Origin: Arthrobacter sp. StoSoilB19
GTDB taxonomy: Bacteria; Actinomycetota; Actinomycetes; Actinomycetales; Micrococcaceae
Reading direction: 5' to 3'
DNA length: 64,000 bases
Assembly: GCF_019977275.1 (NCBI RefSeq)
Contig: NZ_AP024650.1
Span: 1,302,001 to 1,366,000, forward strand
How positions within the stretch are numbered: the stretch's first letter is position 1; the number at the start of each line of letters is the position of its first letter. A model generated the notes under the pieces. The model saw only the letters and a list, made by a program, of their open reading frames with translations. It searched no databases and was not told the origin of the DNA. This document shows positions 8,135-15,981 of this stretch, in pieces. The position numbers and the translations under genes are program-made.

Positions 8135-9466
8135 ATGACGCCTAACGAGGACGACGTTACCCTGGCCCGCCCGGTTTCAGCGCCGGCGCCCGCCTCCGCT
8201 GCGCCGCTGCGGGTCCTGACGGACCGTGAGCTGGACAAGGACATACCCTACGGCATCCGCATAGCGGCGTCCTGGTCGTGGCGGCTGGGCCTGATTCTCC
8301 TGATGGTGGGGACGCTGGTCTGGCTGCTCAGCCACATCACCCTCCTGATCATCCCGATTATGGTGGCCGCCCTCCTCGCCGGTCTCCTGAGCCCGGTCAC
8401 GGTGTGGCTGAAGCGGCACGGGCTGCCTGCTGGGCTAGCCGTAGCCGTGACGGTCCTCGGGTTCATCGGTGTCATTGTCGGTGCCCTGGCCCTGGTGGGC
8501 AGGCAATTGGCGGTGGGATTCGGCGAGCTCTATTCCCAGGCCCTTGAAGGCGTCCGGCAGGTCCAGGACTGGCTCTCTGCCGGCCCCCTGCACCTCACGG
8601 CCGCCCAGATCGACCAGTACATCAAGGAAGCCACCGACGCGCTGCAGAACAACAGCAGCAGCATCCTCAGCGGCGCCCTGTCCTTCGGCAGCACCGCGGG
8701 GCACTTCGCTGCCGGCATGCTGCTGTCGCTGTTCATCCTGATCTTCTTCCTCCTGGAAGGTGACCGGATCTGGGCGTTCCTGGTTAAGATGCTTCCGCGC
8801 AAAGCCCGGGCCGCCACCTTCGGCGCCGGCCGCAGGGGCTGGGCGTCCATGGTCAGCTACGCGCGCATCCAGATGTTCGTCGCAGCAGTGGACGCGCTCG
8901 GCATTGGCGTGGGCGCCGCCATTATCGGAGTCCCGCTTGCGCTTCCACTGGGCGTGCTTGTCTTCCTCGGCTCCTTCATTCCGGTGGTGGGCGCCCTGTT
9001 GACCGGTATCGTGGCCATCCTGCTGGCGCTGGTGGCCAACGGCCCCATCAACGCCCTGATCATGCTGGCCATCGTCCTGCTGGTCCAGCAGCTTGAGGGC
9101 CACATCCTGCAGCCCCTGGTCATGGGCAAGGCAGTCTCGCTGCACCCGGTGGCTGTGATCCTCAGCGTTGCGGCCGGTTCCTACCTTGCCGGCATCCCCG
9201 GAGCGCTGTTCTCGGTACCCATCCTGGCCGTAGCAAATTCGGCTGTTCGCTACATCGCCGCAAGAACGTGGGAACATGAACAGGTGCCGGTAATTGCCGG
9301 GAAGCCCATCACGGCCGGAGCAGGCGGGGACAACACCATCAAGGACGTTGAACCGCCGTCTGTACCTGGCGCGGGGAAGGACACGGCGTCCGGCACTCCA
9401 GCCGAACACCGCGATGCCCGTGATTCCTCCCCGGAAGGCACCGGGGCAGAACCCAGAGGAGAGTAG
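8135..9466 (+). CDS. AI-2E family transporter (UPF0118 permease)
   Basis: Membrane protein of 443 aa with seven to eight predicted hydrophobic segments in the AI-2E/TqsA/PerM arrangement: two early helices, a soluble stretch (about residues 120-190) and a C-terminal block with the conserved PLGVLVFLGSFIPVVGA and EGHILQPLVMGKAVSLHP motifs. The last about 65 residues are a hydrophilic tail. Substrates differ in the family (autoinducer-2 export, ions), so function is not specified. ATG 8135 lies six bases after AAGTAT, suggesting a leaderless mRNA. ilvA follows after three bases. Confidence 0.9.
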   Translation: MTPNEDDVTLARPVSAPAPASAAPLRVLTDRELDKDIPYGIRIAASWSWRLGLILLMVGTLVWLLSHITLLIIPIMVAALLAGLLSPVTVWLKRHGLPAGLAVAVTVLGFIGVIVGALALVGRQLAVGFGELYSQALEGVRQVQDWLSAGPLHLTAAQIDQYIKEATDALQNNSSSILSGALSFGSTAGHFAAGMLLSLFILIFFLLEGDRIWAFLVKMLPRKARAATFGAGRRGWASMVSYARIQMFVAAVDALGIGVGAAIIGVPLALPLGVLVFLGSFIPVVGALLTGIVAILLALVANGPINALIMLAIVLLVQQLEGHILQPLVMGKAVSLHPVAVILSVAAGSYLAGIPGALFSVPILAVANSAVRYIAARTWEHEQVPVIAGKPITAGAGGDNTIKDVEPPSVPGAGKDTASGTPAEHRDARDSSPEGTGAEPRGE

Positions 9467-9469
9467 TCC

Positions 9470-10708
9470 GTGAAGATCCTTGAAACCCTTCCCGTCACAC
9501 TGGACGATGTCCTTGAGGCGCAGAAGCTGCTTGACGGGATTATCGCGCGCACTCCCGTGGAATCGTCGCGGGCGCTGGGGACCATGGTAGGCGGCGACGT
9601 CTATTTCAAATGCGAAAACCTGCAGCGCGCCGGCTCGTTCAAGGTCCGCGGGGCCTACGTCCGGATGGCGCGGCTCTCCCCGGACGAGAAAAAGCGGGGA
9701 GTGGTGGCAGCCTCCGCCGGCAACCACGCCCAGGGCGTTGCCGTCGCCGCCAAGAGCCTGGGCATCAAGGCCCGGATCTACATGCCGCTGGGCGTGGCAC
9801 TGCCCAAGCTCGCCGCCACCCGCAGCCATGGCGCCGAAGTGGTCCTGCACGGGCACAACGTGGACGAGGCGCTCGCCGAAGCCCAGCGCTACAGCAACGA
9901 AACGGGCATGGTCTTCGTCCACCCGTTTGACAATGTGGACGTGGTGGCCGGCCAGGGCACCGTGGGCCTGGAAATCCTCGAGCAGGTCCCCAACGTTGAC
10001 ACAATCCTCATGGGTGTGGGCGGCGGTGGGCTCCTGGCAGGGGTCGCCGTCGCCATCAAGGCCCGCGCCAGGGAACTGGGCCGGGAGATCCGCATCATTG
10101 GCGTCCAGGCGGAAAACGCCGCCGCCTACCCGCCCTCGCTGGCCGCCGACGCGCTGGTGCCGCTGAAGAAGGTTTCCACCATGGCGGACGGCATCGCCGT
10201 GGGGCGTCCGGGGCAGCTGCCCTTCAGCATCATCCGCGAGCTGGTGGATGATGTGGTCACCGTCAGTGAAGACTCCCTGGCCCGCGCCCTGATCTTCCTG
10301 CTGGAACGGGCCAAGATGGTGGTTGAACCTGCAGGGGCGGTGGGCGTTGCAGCCCTCATGGACGGCAAGATCGAGAACCCGGGAACCACCGTGGCCGTGC
10401 TCTCCGGCGGAAACATCGACCCCATGCTGATGCTCAAGGTGATCCAGCGCGGCCTCTCCGCCGCAGGCCGCTACATGACGGTGCGGATGATGCTTGATGA
10501 CCGCCCCGGCTCACTGGCAACCATTGCCCGCATCATTGCCGAAAACGATGCCAACGTCACCGGCCTGGACCACACGCGGGTGGGAGGCTCCATCAGCATG
10601 GGCGACGTCTCCATCACCGTGAACCTGGAAACCAAGGGCCACCAGCACGGTGAGCAGGTCCTCAGCGCACTCCGTGCCGAGGGTTTCCAGCCGATCGTCG
10701 TGCACTAG
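9470..10708 (+). CDS. ilvA: Threonine ammonia-lyase (threonine deaminase)
   Basis: PLP enzyme converting L-threonine to 2-oxobutanoate and ammonia, the first step of isoleucine synthesis. 412 aa: catalytic domain with the PLP lysine in GSFKVRGA (about residue 51), the SAGNHAQGVA phosphate/substrate loop, the Gly-rich GVGGGGLLAG loop, and a single C-terminal ACT domain (residues about 330-412). The single ACT domain makes it the shorter form, so regulation may differ from two-ACT IlvA. GTG 9470 follows AGAGGAGAG. Confidence 0.94.
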   Translation: MKILETLPVTLDDVLEAQKLLDGIIARTPVESSRALGTMVGGDVYFKCENLQRAGSFKVRGAYVRMARLSPDEKKRGVVAASAGNHAQGVAVAAKSLGIKARIYMPLGVALPKLAATRSHGAEVVLHGHNVDEALAEAQRYSNETGMVFVHPFDNVDVVAGQGTVGLEILEQVPNVDTILMGVGGGGLLAGVAVAIKARARELGREIRIIGVQAENAAAYPPSLAADALVPLKKVSTMADGIAVGRPGQLPFSIIRELVDDVVTVSEDSLARALIFLLERAKMVVEPAGAVGVAALMDGKIENPGTTVAVLSGGNIDPMLMLKVIQRGLSAAGRYMTVRMMLDDRPGSLATIARIIAENDANVTGLDHTRVGGSISMGDVSITVNLETKGHQHGEQVLSALRAEGFQPIVVH

Positions 10709-10717
10709 GAACGGGCC

Positions 10718-11335
10718 TTGGCAGGACTGACGGGCAACGGACGCCTCCCCGGGCGGCAGGCCATCGCGTCGCGCGCGAAGGGCGGGTTGGTGGTGCTGGG
10801 CGGCTTTGTGGCTGTGCTGTTCGCCATTGAAGTGGTCAACACACTGATGATGGGGGCCCTCACCCGGACCTTCGGCCTGCGGCCCAGGAGTGCCGACGGG
10901 CTGCTGGACATCTTCACCTTCCCGCTCCTGCATGCCAACCTGAACCATCTGCTTTCCAACAGCCTGCCCCTGGTCGTCTTCGGCTTCCTGGTGTTCCTCT
11001 CCGGTTTGCGCGTGTTCCTCACCGCCCTTGCCTTCAGCTGGCTCGGCAGCGGGCTGACGGTGTGGCTGATCGGGAACGGCATCACCGTGGGCGCTTCAGG
11101 CCTGGTGTTCGGGCTCTTTGCGTTCCTGCTGGTCAGGGGGTTCTTCAACCGCAGTTGGCGCCAGGTCCTGCTTGCAGTGGTCCTTTTCATGGGCTACGGC
11201 AGCATCCTCCTGGGCGCCCTGCCGTTCGTGTCCGGATACGTGAGCTGGCAGGCGCACCTTGGCGGGGCCGCCGGCGGCGTGGTGGCGGCGCTGCTGCTTC
11301 GTCCGCGCGCGCCTGGGATGCCGGCGAAGTCATAG
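10718..11335 (+). CDS. Rhomboid family intramembrane serine protease
   Basis: Six-helix membrane protease of 205 aa. The catalytic Ser lies in TVGASGLVFG (about residue 126) and the catalytic His in SWQAHLGGAAGG (about 176); the loop-1 and HANLNHLLSNS region (His/Asn of the oxyanion site) is also conserved. The start is TTG 10718 after a TAGGAACGGG ribosome site; it is nine bases after ilvA and probably co-transcribed with it. Physiological substrates are unknown. Confidence 0.92.
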   Translation: MAGLTGNGRLPGRQAIASRAKGGLVVLGGFVAVLFAIEVVNTLMMGALTRTFGLRPRSADGLLDIFTFPLLHANLNHLLSNSLPLVVFGFLVFLSGLRVFLTALAFSWLGSGLTVWLIGNGITVGASGLVFGLFAFLLVRGFFNRSWRQVLLAVVLFMGYGSILLGALPFVSGYVSWQAHLGGAAGGVVAALLLRPRAPGMPAKS

Positions 11336-11375
11336 CAGCCGGCCTGAAGTAGGCCCGCCACAAGGCCTTAACGGA

Positions 11376-11412
11376 AAGCGGTGGCCGTCCCCTGGGGGGA
11401 CGGCCACCGCTT
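11376..11412. terminator. Strong bidirectional terminator between rhomboid gene and greA
   Basis: A perfect 17-bp stem (11376-11392 with 11396-11412) enclosing a 3-base loop, core GCGGTGGCCGTCCCC. It stands between convergent genes and would work in both directions, though the T-run is short. Confidence 0.8.
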
Positions 11413-11467
11413 CCCGGTTTCGCACTGTCCTGTTACGGAGCACTGCGCGTACAAGCTATGCGCGGAG

Positions 11468-11962
11468 CTAGCCGGCGTAGGGCTTGGCGGAGAGGATCTC
11501 CACCTTGATGTCCTTGCCGTTGGGCGCCACGTAGCTGAGGGTCTCGCCCTCCTTGTGGCCCAGGATGGCAGCGCCAAGCGGCGACTTTTCACTGAAGACA
11601 TCCAGGTCTGAGTCGCCCGCGATCTCACGTGAGCCCAGCAGGAAGGTCTCCTCGTCGCCCGCGATCCTGGCCACCACGATCATGCCGGGCTCCACGATGC
11701 CGTCATCGGCAGGCGATTCACCCACATGGGCATCCCGGAGCAGTGCCGTCAGCTGGCGGATGCGGGCCTCAATCTTGCCCTGCTCCTCCTTGGCCGCGTG
11801 GTAGCCCCCGTTTTCCTTGAGGTCCCCCTCTTGCCGCGCTGCTTCAATCTTCTGGACGATCTCCGCCCGGCCAGCGCCGGAAAGGTGGTCCAGCTCTGCC
11901 TTCAGGCGGTCAAAAGCTTCCTGGGTGAGCCAGGCTGCAGATGCGCTGTTGGTGGTAGACAC
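11468..11962 (-). CDS. greA: Transcription elongation factor GreA
   Basis: Binds the RNA polymerase secondary channel and stimulates cleavage of backtracked RNA. 164 aa, the usual length: N-terminal coiled coil (about residues 10-85) with the acidic tip region DLKENGGYHAAKEEQG, then the FKBP-like C-terminal domain with SPLGAAILGHKEGE. GTG/ATG region at 11962 follows AGAGGAGAAG. It has a leader of about 90 bases with an attenuator-like hairpin. Confidence 0.96.
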   Translation of the reverse strand: MSTTNSASAAWLTQEAFDRLKAELDHLSGAGRAEIVQKIEAARQEGDLKENGGYHAAKEEQGKIEARIRQLTALLRDAHVGESPADDGIVEPGMIVVARIAGDEETFLLGSREIAGDSDLDVFSEKSPLGAAILGHKEGETLSYVAPNGKDIKVEILSAKPYAG

Positions 11963-11990
11963 GGACTTCTCCTCTAGTGGTCCTACAATG

Positions 11991-12088
11991 CAAAAGACCC
12001 CGCCACGGTGGCCACTTGTGGAACAGCAACCAGCTCAGCGGGGTAAAGGTATCTCCCCATTGTAGTCAATCCTCTGGAGATAACCCAA
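11991..12088 (-). promoter_or_regulatory. greA promoter and attenuator-like leader hairpin
   Basis: On the minus strand, TTGGGT (12088-12083), an 18-base spacer and TACAAT (12064-12059) form a sigma70-like promoter. Inside the resulting leader, ACCCCGC (12043-12037) pairs with GCGGGGT (12002-11996), followed at once by CTTTT (11995-11991). A hairpin plus U-tract between promoter and start codon is an intrinsic-terminator layout. Confidence 0.6.
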
Positions 12089-12114
12089 CAGGGAAGCGTT
12101 CCACGTCACACTGC

Positions 12115-12573
12115 TCAGGACGCCCCGGCTGGAATCCAGCAGCTGTCCACCACGCCCGATACCGACTCCGACTCCGTGCGCAACGTGACGCGCTGGGCCA
12201 CCGTCCTGCCGCCGTCGGCCGTTCTATCCGCCACCGAAGGCGGGATGTCCACCACTTTCCAGCCCACAACAGCGAACTTGGAATCCAGTGCCTTCACGGC
12301 ACATTTCACGGGCTTGCCCGGTTCCCGCGTCACCTGGAAGTCCACCTCGGCGAGCGTGGCATCGGTGGTGCTGTAACCCACGTCCTTGAACGTCACGCCG
12401 GAGAGCGAATTCGATGTGGTCACCCACGCCAGGAACCCGATTCCCGCGGCAAGCGCCAGGCCGATCGCGGCCCGGGTGGCCTTAGGGGAGAGCCGGCGCT
12501 TTTTAGCACCATACCGATTGGCTAGGCTAGTGTCTGCGGGCGCGGGGCGGGCCGGCTGGTCCGGGGAAGTCAC
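12115..12573 (-). CDS. DUF4307 domain protein
   Basis: Uncharacterised actinobacterial membrane-anchored protein of 152 aa: basic cytoplasmic N-terminus (residues 1-38), one transmembrane helix (about 39-60, AAIGLALAAGIGFLAWV) and an exported domain of about 90 residues containing a late Cys. In mycobacteria the homologue lies between greA and mca, the same place as here. GTG 12573 sits exactly six bases after TAAACT (leaderless). No known function. Confidence 0.85.
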   Translation of the reverse strand: MTSPDQPARPAPADTSLANRYGAKKRRLSPKATRAAIGLALAAGIGFLAWVTTSNSLSGVTFKDVGYSTTDATLAEVDFQVTREPGKPVKCAVKALDSKFAVVGWKVVDIPPSVADRTADGGRTVAQRVTLRTESESVSGVVDSCWIPAGAS

Positions 12574-12579
12574 CAGACC

Positions 12580-12585
12580 AGTTTA
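12580..12585 (-). promoter_or_regulatory. Leaderless -10 of the DUF4307 gene
   Basis: TAAACT, six bases before GTG 12573; no ribosome site is present. Confidence 0.5.
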
Positions 12586-12701
12586 GTTCCCTTTCCGCCG
12601 GCGCTTTGCGGTGGCTGCAGCTGCCGGCGAGGCAGCGCACCCGCGACACCATCCGAAAGCTGCCACGAGCCGCAAAAGAAGAATTAGGAGCCGTCCCCTC
12701 C

Positions 12702-13607
12702 ATGACAGCGTCCAGCAACTCCCAGGTGCCGCTGCGGCTGCTCGCGGTCCACGCCCACCCGGATGACGAATCAAGCAAGGGTGCTGCGACCATGGCCATG
12801 TATGCGGCTGCCGGTGTGGACGTGCTGGTGGCAACCTGCACCGACGGTTCCCGCGGCGACATCCAAAACCCTGCGGTGGAAGACGAACCCCACCCCAAGC
12901 GGGATATGGCCGGTGCCCGGAGGCTGGAGATGCAGCAGGCTGCCGCCATCCTCGGGATCCGCCAGCGGTGGCTTGGATTTGTGGACTCCGGCCTTCCCGA
13001 AGGCGACCCGCTGCCGCCGCTCCCCACCGGATCGTTCGCCACCCTGCCCCTGCACCAGGCCGCGGCGCCCCTGGTGCGGCTGGTGCGTTCCTTCAAGCCG
13101 CACGTCATCCTCAGCTATGACGAGAACGGCGGCTACCCGCACCCGGACCACATCATGGCGCACAGGGTGGCCGTGGAAGCCTTCGAGGCCGCAGGCGATC
13201 CCGAACGCTATCCGGAGGCGGGGGAGCCATGGGAGCCAGGCAAGCTCTATTACGACCGCGCCTTCAGCCCTGAGCGGTTCCGGGCGCTGCACTTTGCGCT
13301 GGAGGAGGCAGGGCTGCAGTCACCGTACGCCGAGCGCCTTGCCGCCTGGCTGGAGTCCGACGCCGAGGGGCACACCCCGCCGCCGGCCGCGCACCCCACC
13401 ACCACCCAGATTGACTGCGGGGACTTTTTCGAAGTCCGCGACGATGCGCTGCGCGCGCACCGGACGCAGGTGGACCCGCTGGGGTTCTTCTTCGCCGTTT
13501 CGCCCGACATGCAGCGCCGGGTTTGGCCGTGGGAGGACTATTCGCTGATCCATTCCAGGGTGCCCTCCGAGCTCCCCGAGAAGGACCTGTTCGCCGGGCT
13601 AAGATAG
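12702..13607 (+). CDS. mca: Mycothiol S-conjugate amidase
   Basis: Zn-dependent LmbE/PIG-L family amidase that cleaves mycothiol S-conjugates to mercapturic acids for export, a detoxification step specific to mycothiol-using actinobacteria. 301 aa. Zinc ligands are in HAHPDDE (residues about 16-22) and in the YPHPDHIMAH motif (about 145). ATG 12702 follows TTAGGAG; the frame runs further upstream to 12606 without a better start. The related MshB deacetylase is possible, but length and neighbourhood (greA, DUF4307, trhA) match Mca. Confidence 0.93.
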   Translation: MTASSNSQVPLRLLAVHAHPDDESSKGAATMAMYAAAGVDVLVATCTDGSRGDIQNPAVEDEPHPKRDMAGARRLEMQQAAAILGIRQRWLGFVDSGLPEGDPLPPLPTGSFATLPLHQAAAPLVRLVRSFKPHVILSYDENGGYPHPDHIMAHRVAVEAFEAAGDPERYPEAGEPWEPGKLYYDRAFSPERFRALHFALEEAGLQSPYAERLAAWLESDAEGHTPPPAAHPTTTQIDCGDFFEVRDDALRAHRTQVDPLGFFFAVSPDMQRRVWPWEDYSLIHSRVPSELPEKDLFAGLR

Positions 13608-13630
13608 ACACGGCAGGCTATTTCTATCTT
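13601..13630 (+). repeat. Inverted repeat over the mca stop codon
   Basis: AAGATAGA (13601-13608) and TCTATCTT (13623-13630) are perfect arms round a 14-base loop. The arms are AT-rich, so this looks more like a binding site or weak terminator than a strong hairpin. Confidence 0.5.
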
Positions 13631-13705
13631 GCGTAGAAGACAGGCGCGGCGACGGCCGGTCCCGTCCGCTTCCTGCTGCATCCGCTCCACCAGAAGGTAT
13701 TAACC

Positions 13706-14047
13706 GTGCAATCTCTGCTCCTCAGCCTCGCCACTACGCCGACCCCGCTGCCTACTCCGACACTGCGGGAGGGGATTTCCGAGGACCAGGTGACGCCGGG
13801 CCTGCTGGGGTTCATCATGACGGCGTTCTTCGTCGTGGCGACTGCCCTGCTCATTGTGGATATGGTGCGTCGGATCCGCAGGGTGCGCTACCGGGCCCAG
13901 GTGGAGGAAGAGCGCCTGGCCGCTGCAGCTGCCGCAGATGTTGACGCCGCGGACGTCCAGGACGGGCGCGACGGCGGGACGCCTCCGGAAGCTACCGATG
14001 CCAACGGAAACGGCACTGCCGGGGGACATCCGCAGCCGCGCGAATAG
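13706..14047 (+). CDS. Small single-pass membrane protein (Rv1083-like position)
   Basis: 113 aa. A Pro/Thr-rich N-terminus is followed by one transmembrane helix (about residues 33-53, GFIMTAFFVVATALLIVDMV), a basic stop-transfer patch (RRIRRVRYRAQ), an Ala/Asp/Glu-rich segment and a Gly/Asn-rich tail. GTG 13706 follows AGAAGG. Its place after mca matches the small membrane protein found there in other actinobacteria; function unknown. Confidence 0.75.
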   Translation: MQSLLLSLATTPTPLPTPTLREGISEDQVTPGLLGFIMTAFFVVATALLIVDMVRRIRRVRYRAQVEEERLAAAAAADVDAADVQDGRDGGTPPEATDANGNGTAGGHPQPRE

Positions 14048-14088
14048 GGCTGTCCCTTCGGCCGGGCCGGCTCCGGAGTGAAGGGGTT

Positions 14089-14832
14089 CTAGTCGAGGAC
14101 TGCCATGGCGATCGCCGCGAAGTGTGCCGCGAAGGCGAGCACGGTGAACGCATGGAATAGTTCGTGGAAGCCGAAGTGGTGGTAGCTGAAATTGGGCTTC
14201 TTCAGCGCGTAGAAAATTGCGCCCGCGATATAGAGGACGCCGCCCACGCAGATCAGCACGGCCGCCGGGATGCTTGCCTGGAAGAACTGCGGCAGGTAGA
14301 ACAGCGCGCCGCAGCCCAGTGCGATGTAGATGGGCACGTAGAGCCAGCGGGGGGCTTCAGTCCACAGCAACCGGAACAGCACGCCGAGGATGGCTCCGGA
14401 CCAGATGACCCACAGGAGGATCACCGCCTGCTGGCGTTCCAGGAGAGTCCATGCCAGCGGCGTATAGGTGCCGGCGATCACCAGCATGATGTTGGTGTGG
14501 TCGAGCCGCTTCAAAACGAGCTTGACGCGCGGGGACCAGTTGCCGCGGTGGTAGACGGCGCTGACGCCGAAGAGCAAAACACCTGTGGCGGCGTAGATGG
14601 CGGACGTGATCCGGCGGTCCGTGGTGGGGGCAATGACAACCAGGATAATCCCGGCGGCAAGGGCGAGCGGGGCCGTGACCGTGTGGATCCACCCCCGCCA
14701 CTTGGGCTTGATCATCAGTAGTTCCGCGAGGCGGACGGCGGCGTCATCCATGGCGCTGGGCCCTGGTTCCGCGGCGGTGTTCCGCTCCTCCGGCTGGGGG
14801 TCCCGGGAGGCGTGCGGAGAGTCGCTGTTCAT
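14089..14832 (-). CDS. Hemolysin III/PAQR family membrane protein (TrhA-like)
   Basis: 247 aa with a hydrophilic N-terminus of about 45 residues and seven hydrophobic segments. PAQR metal-site residues are visible: Ser-x-x-x-His in GVSAVYHRGNW and the two C-terminal His in FHELFHAFTVLAFAAHF. Bacterial members influence membrane fluidity and lipid metabolism; the old name hemolysin III is misleading. ATG 14832 lies six bases after TATTCT, and adjacent palindromes sit immediately upstream of that -10. It is divergent from the cis-prenyltransferase gene. Confidence 0.9.
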   Translation of the reverse strand: MNSDSPHASRDPQPEERNTAAEPGPSAMDDAAVRLAELLMIKPKWRGWIHTVTAPLALAAGIILVVIAPTTDRRITSAIYAATGVLLFGVSAVYHRGNWSPRVKLVLKRLDHTNIMLVIAGTYTPLAWTLLERQQAVILLWVIWSGAILGVLFRLLWTEAPRWLYVPIYIALGCGALFYLPQFFQASIPAAVLICVGGVLYIAGAIFYALKKPNFSYHHFGFHELFHAFTVLAFAAHFAAIAMAVLD

Positions 14833-14838
14833 GCCAAC

Positions 14839-14844
14839 AGAATA
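14839..14844 (-). promoter_or_regulatory. Leaderless -10 of trhA
   Basis: TATTCT, six bases before ATG 14832. Confidence 0.5.
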
Positions 14845-14876
14845 ACTTACGGGCCGGTAAGTTACCCGCGGGTAAC
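14844..14876. promoter_or_regulatory. Two overlapping palindromes, probable repressor operator
   Basis: AACTTAC-GGGCCG-GTAAGTT (14844-14863) overlaps the perfect 16-base palindrome GTTACCCGCGGGTAAC (14861-14876). They fill the spacer and -35 zone of the trhA promoter and lie about 93 bases before the cis-prenyltransferase start. The TTAC...GTAA symmetry is of TetR-operator type; the regulator is unknown. Confidence 0.65.
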
Positions 14877-14968
14877 ATCCCTGCTTTGATGTTCCCGGGG
14901 TACTGGCCGTGCCAGCCGGCCACGGGCGGTAGCCTAGGATGTGGATGTACGTACGGCAGGAAAGTCAG

Positions 14969-15742
14969 GTGAGTGGACGCGTGGAGTTGCCCGGGTTCCT
15001 CTATGGCTATTACGAACGCCGGCTGCTTAGGGACCTTCCCCGCGACCGGATCCCCCGCCATATCGGCGTCATGGTGGACGGCAACCGCCGCTGGGCCAAG
15101 CAGTTCAACGCACCCACCAGCCAGGGCCACCAGGCCGGGGCGGACAAAATCCACGAATTCCTCGGCTGGTGCCAGGAACTCGGTGTAAAAGTGGTGACGC
15201 TCTACATGCTGTCCACGGACAACATGAACCGCTCCAGCGAGGAACTGGACCTCCTGATGGGCATTATCGCCAACACCCTGGACCGGCTGGACGAGGACGC
15301 CAACATCTCGGTACACGCCATGGGCGCACCTGAACTGCTCCCGGACTACCTGGCCGAGCGCCTTAACAAGCTCACCGCCAGGACACCCGTCCGGGAAAAA
15401 ATCCATGTCAACGTGGCGGTGGGCTACGGGGGCCGGCGTGAAATCGTCGACGCCGTCAGGGAACTCCTGCACGACGCCGTCGCCAAGGGCATGGACATCT
15501 CCAAGCTTGCCGATGACCTGTGCGTTGATGACATCTCACGCTTCCTGTACACGCGCGGACAGCCGGATCCGGACCTGGTGATCAGGACGTCGGGGGAGCA
15601 GCGGCTATCCGGCTTCCTCATGTGGCAGAGCGCCTACAGCGAGTTCTACTTTTGCGAGGCCCTCTGGCCTGCTTTCCGCAAGGTGGATTTCCTGCGCGCC
15701 CTGCGCGACTACGCCGGCCGCCAGCGGCGCTTTGGCACCTGA
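14969..15742 (+). CDS. uppS: Cis-prenyltransferase (isoprenyl / (2Z,6E)-farnesyl diphosphate synthase type)
   Basis: Condenses isopentenyl diphosphate in cis to make polyprenyl diphosphates for cell-wall lipid carriers. 257 aa. Substrate-binding motif [15 protein letters not shown] with the catalytic Asp at about residue 33, [10 protein letters not shown], and the C-terminal motif [27 protein letters not shown]. It resembles the short-chain Rv1086 branch and could make a short product rather than undecaprenyl diphosphate. GTG 14969 follows GGCAGGAAAG and gives the N-terminus expected by comparison; ATG 14945 is an alternative. Confidence 0.9.
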   Translation: MSGRVELPGFLYGYYERRLLRDLPRDRIPRHIGVMVDGNRRWAKQFNAPTSQGHQAGADKIHEFLGWCQELGVKVVTLYMLSTDNMNRSSEELDLLMGIIANTLDRLDEDANISVHAMGAPELLPDYLAERLNKLTARTPVREKIHVNVAVGYGGRREIVDAVRELLHDAVAKGMDISKLADDLCVDDISRFLYTRGQPDPDLVIRTSGEQRLSGFLMWQSAYSEFYFCEALWPAFRKVDFLRALRDYAGRQRRFGT

Positions 15743-15875
15743 AACCCCCGGTTCATAACAAGTTCACACACCTGCGAGAGAAATCGCCGCGTAATGGTTG
15801 CGGAAATTACCCCGGGTGGATTTACGTTATATCCATCAGCAGGCAAAACCGCCGGCTGATCGGGGAGGCCAGTAC

Positions 15876-15947
15876 ATGGAGCGAAACATCGCACCGGTTG
15901 TATGGGAGGCCGGACCCGGCCTCTTGGCCGAGCCGCCTCACCAATAA
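15876..15947 (+). CDS. Short upstream ORF (23 aa) in the phoH2 leader
   Basis: ATG 15876 has a strong ribosome site, GGGGAGG (15861-15867), at good spacing and reads 23 codons to TAA 15945-15947. The peptide begins [15 protein letters not shown]. It is too short for routine gene finding. It ends 34 bases before the chosen phoH2 start. In mycobacteria a small overlapping antitoxin gene (phoAT) precedes phoH2; this ORF occupies a similar place but is shorter and does not overlap, so it may be a regulatory leader instead. A hairpin lies inside it. Confidence 0.45.
   Translation: MERNIAPVVWEAGPGLLAEPPHQ
15906..15923 (+). repeat. Hairpin inside the phoH2 upstream ORF
   Basis: GAGGCCGG and CCGGCCTC are perfect 8-base arms with AC between (a 7-bp stem with a GACC loop is the realistic fold). 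Ribosome passage through the short ORF would open it. Confidence 0.5.
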
Positions 15948-15981
15948 CAATTCCGGGCTGGCGCCCGGGGCTGGAGTCGAT

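Noticed and set aside
14945..14971. Alternative ATG start of the cis-prenyltransferase
   Set aside because: GTG 14969 has the better ribosome site and yields an N-terminus of the expected length; the ATG cannot be excluded.
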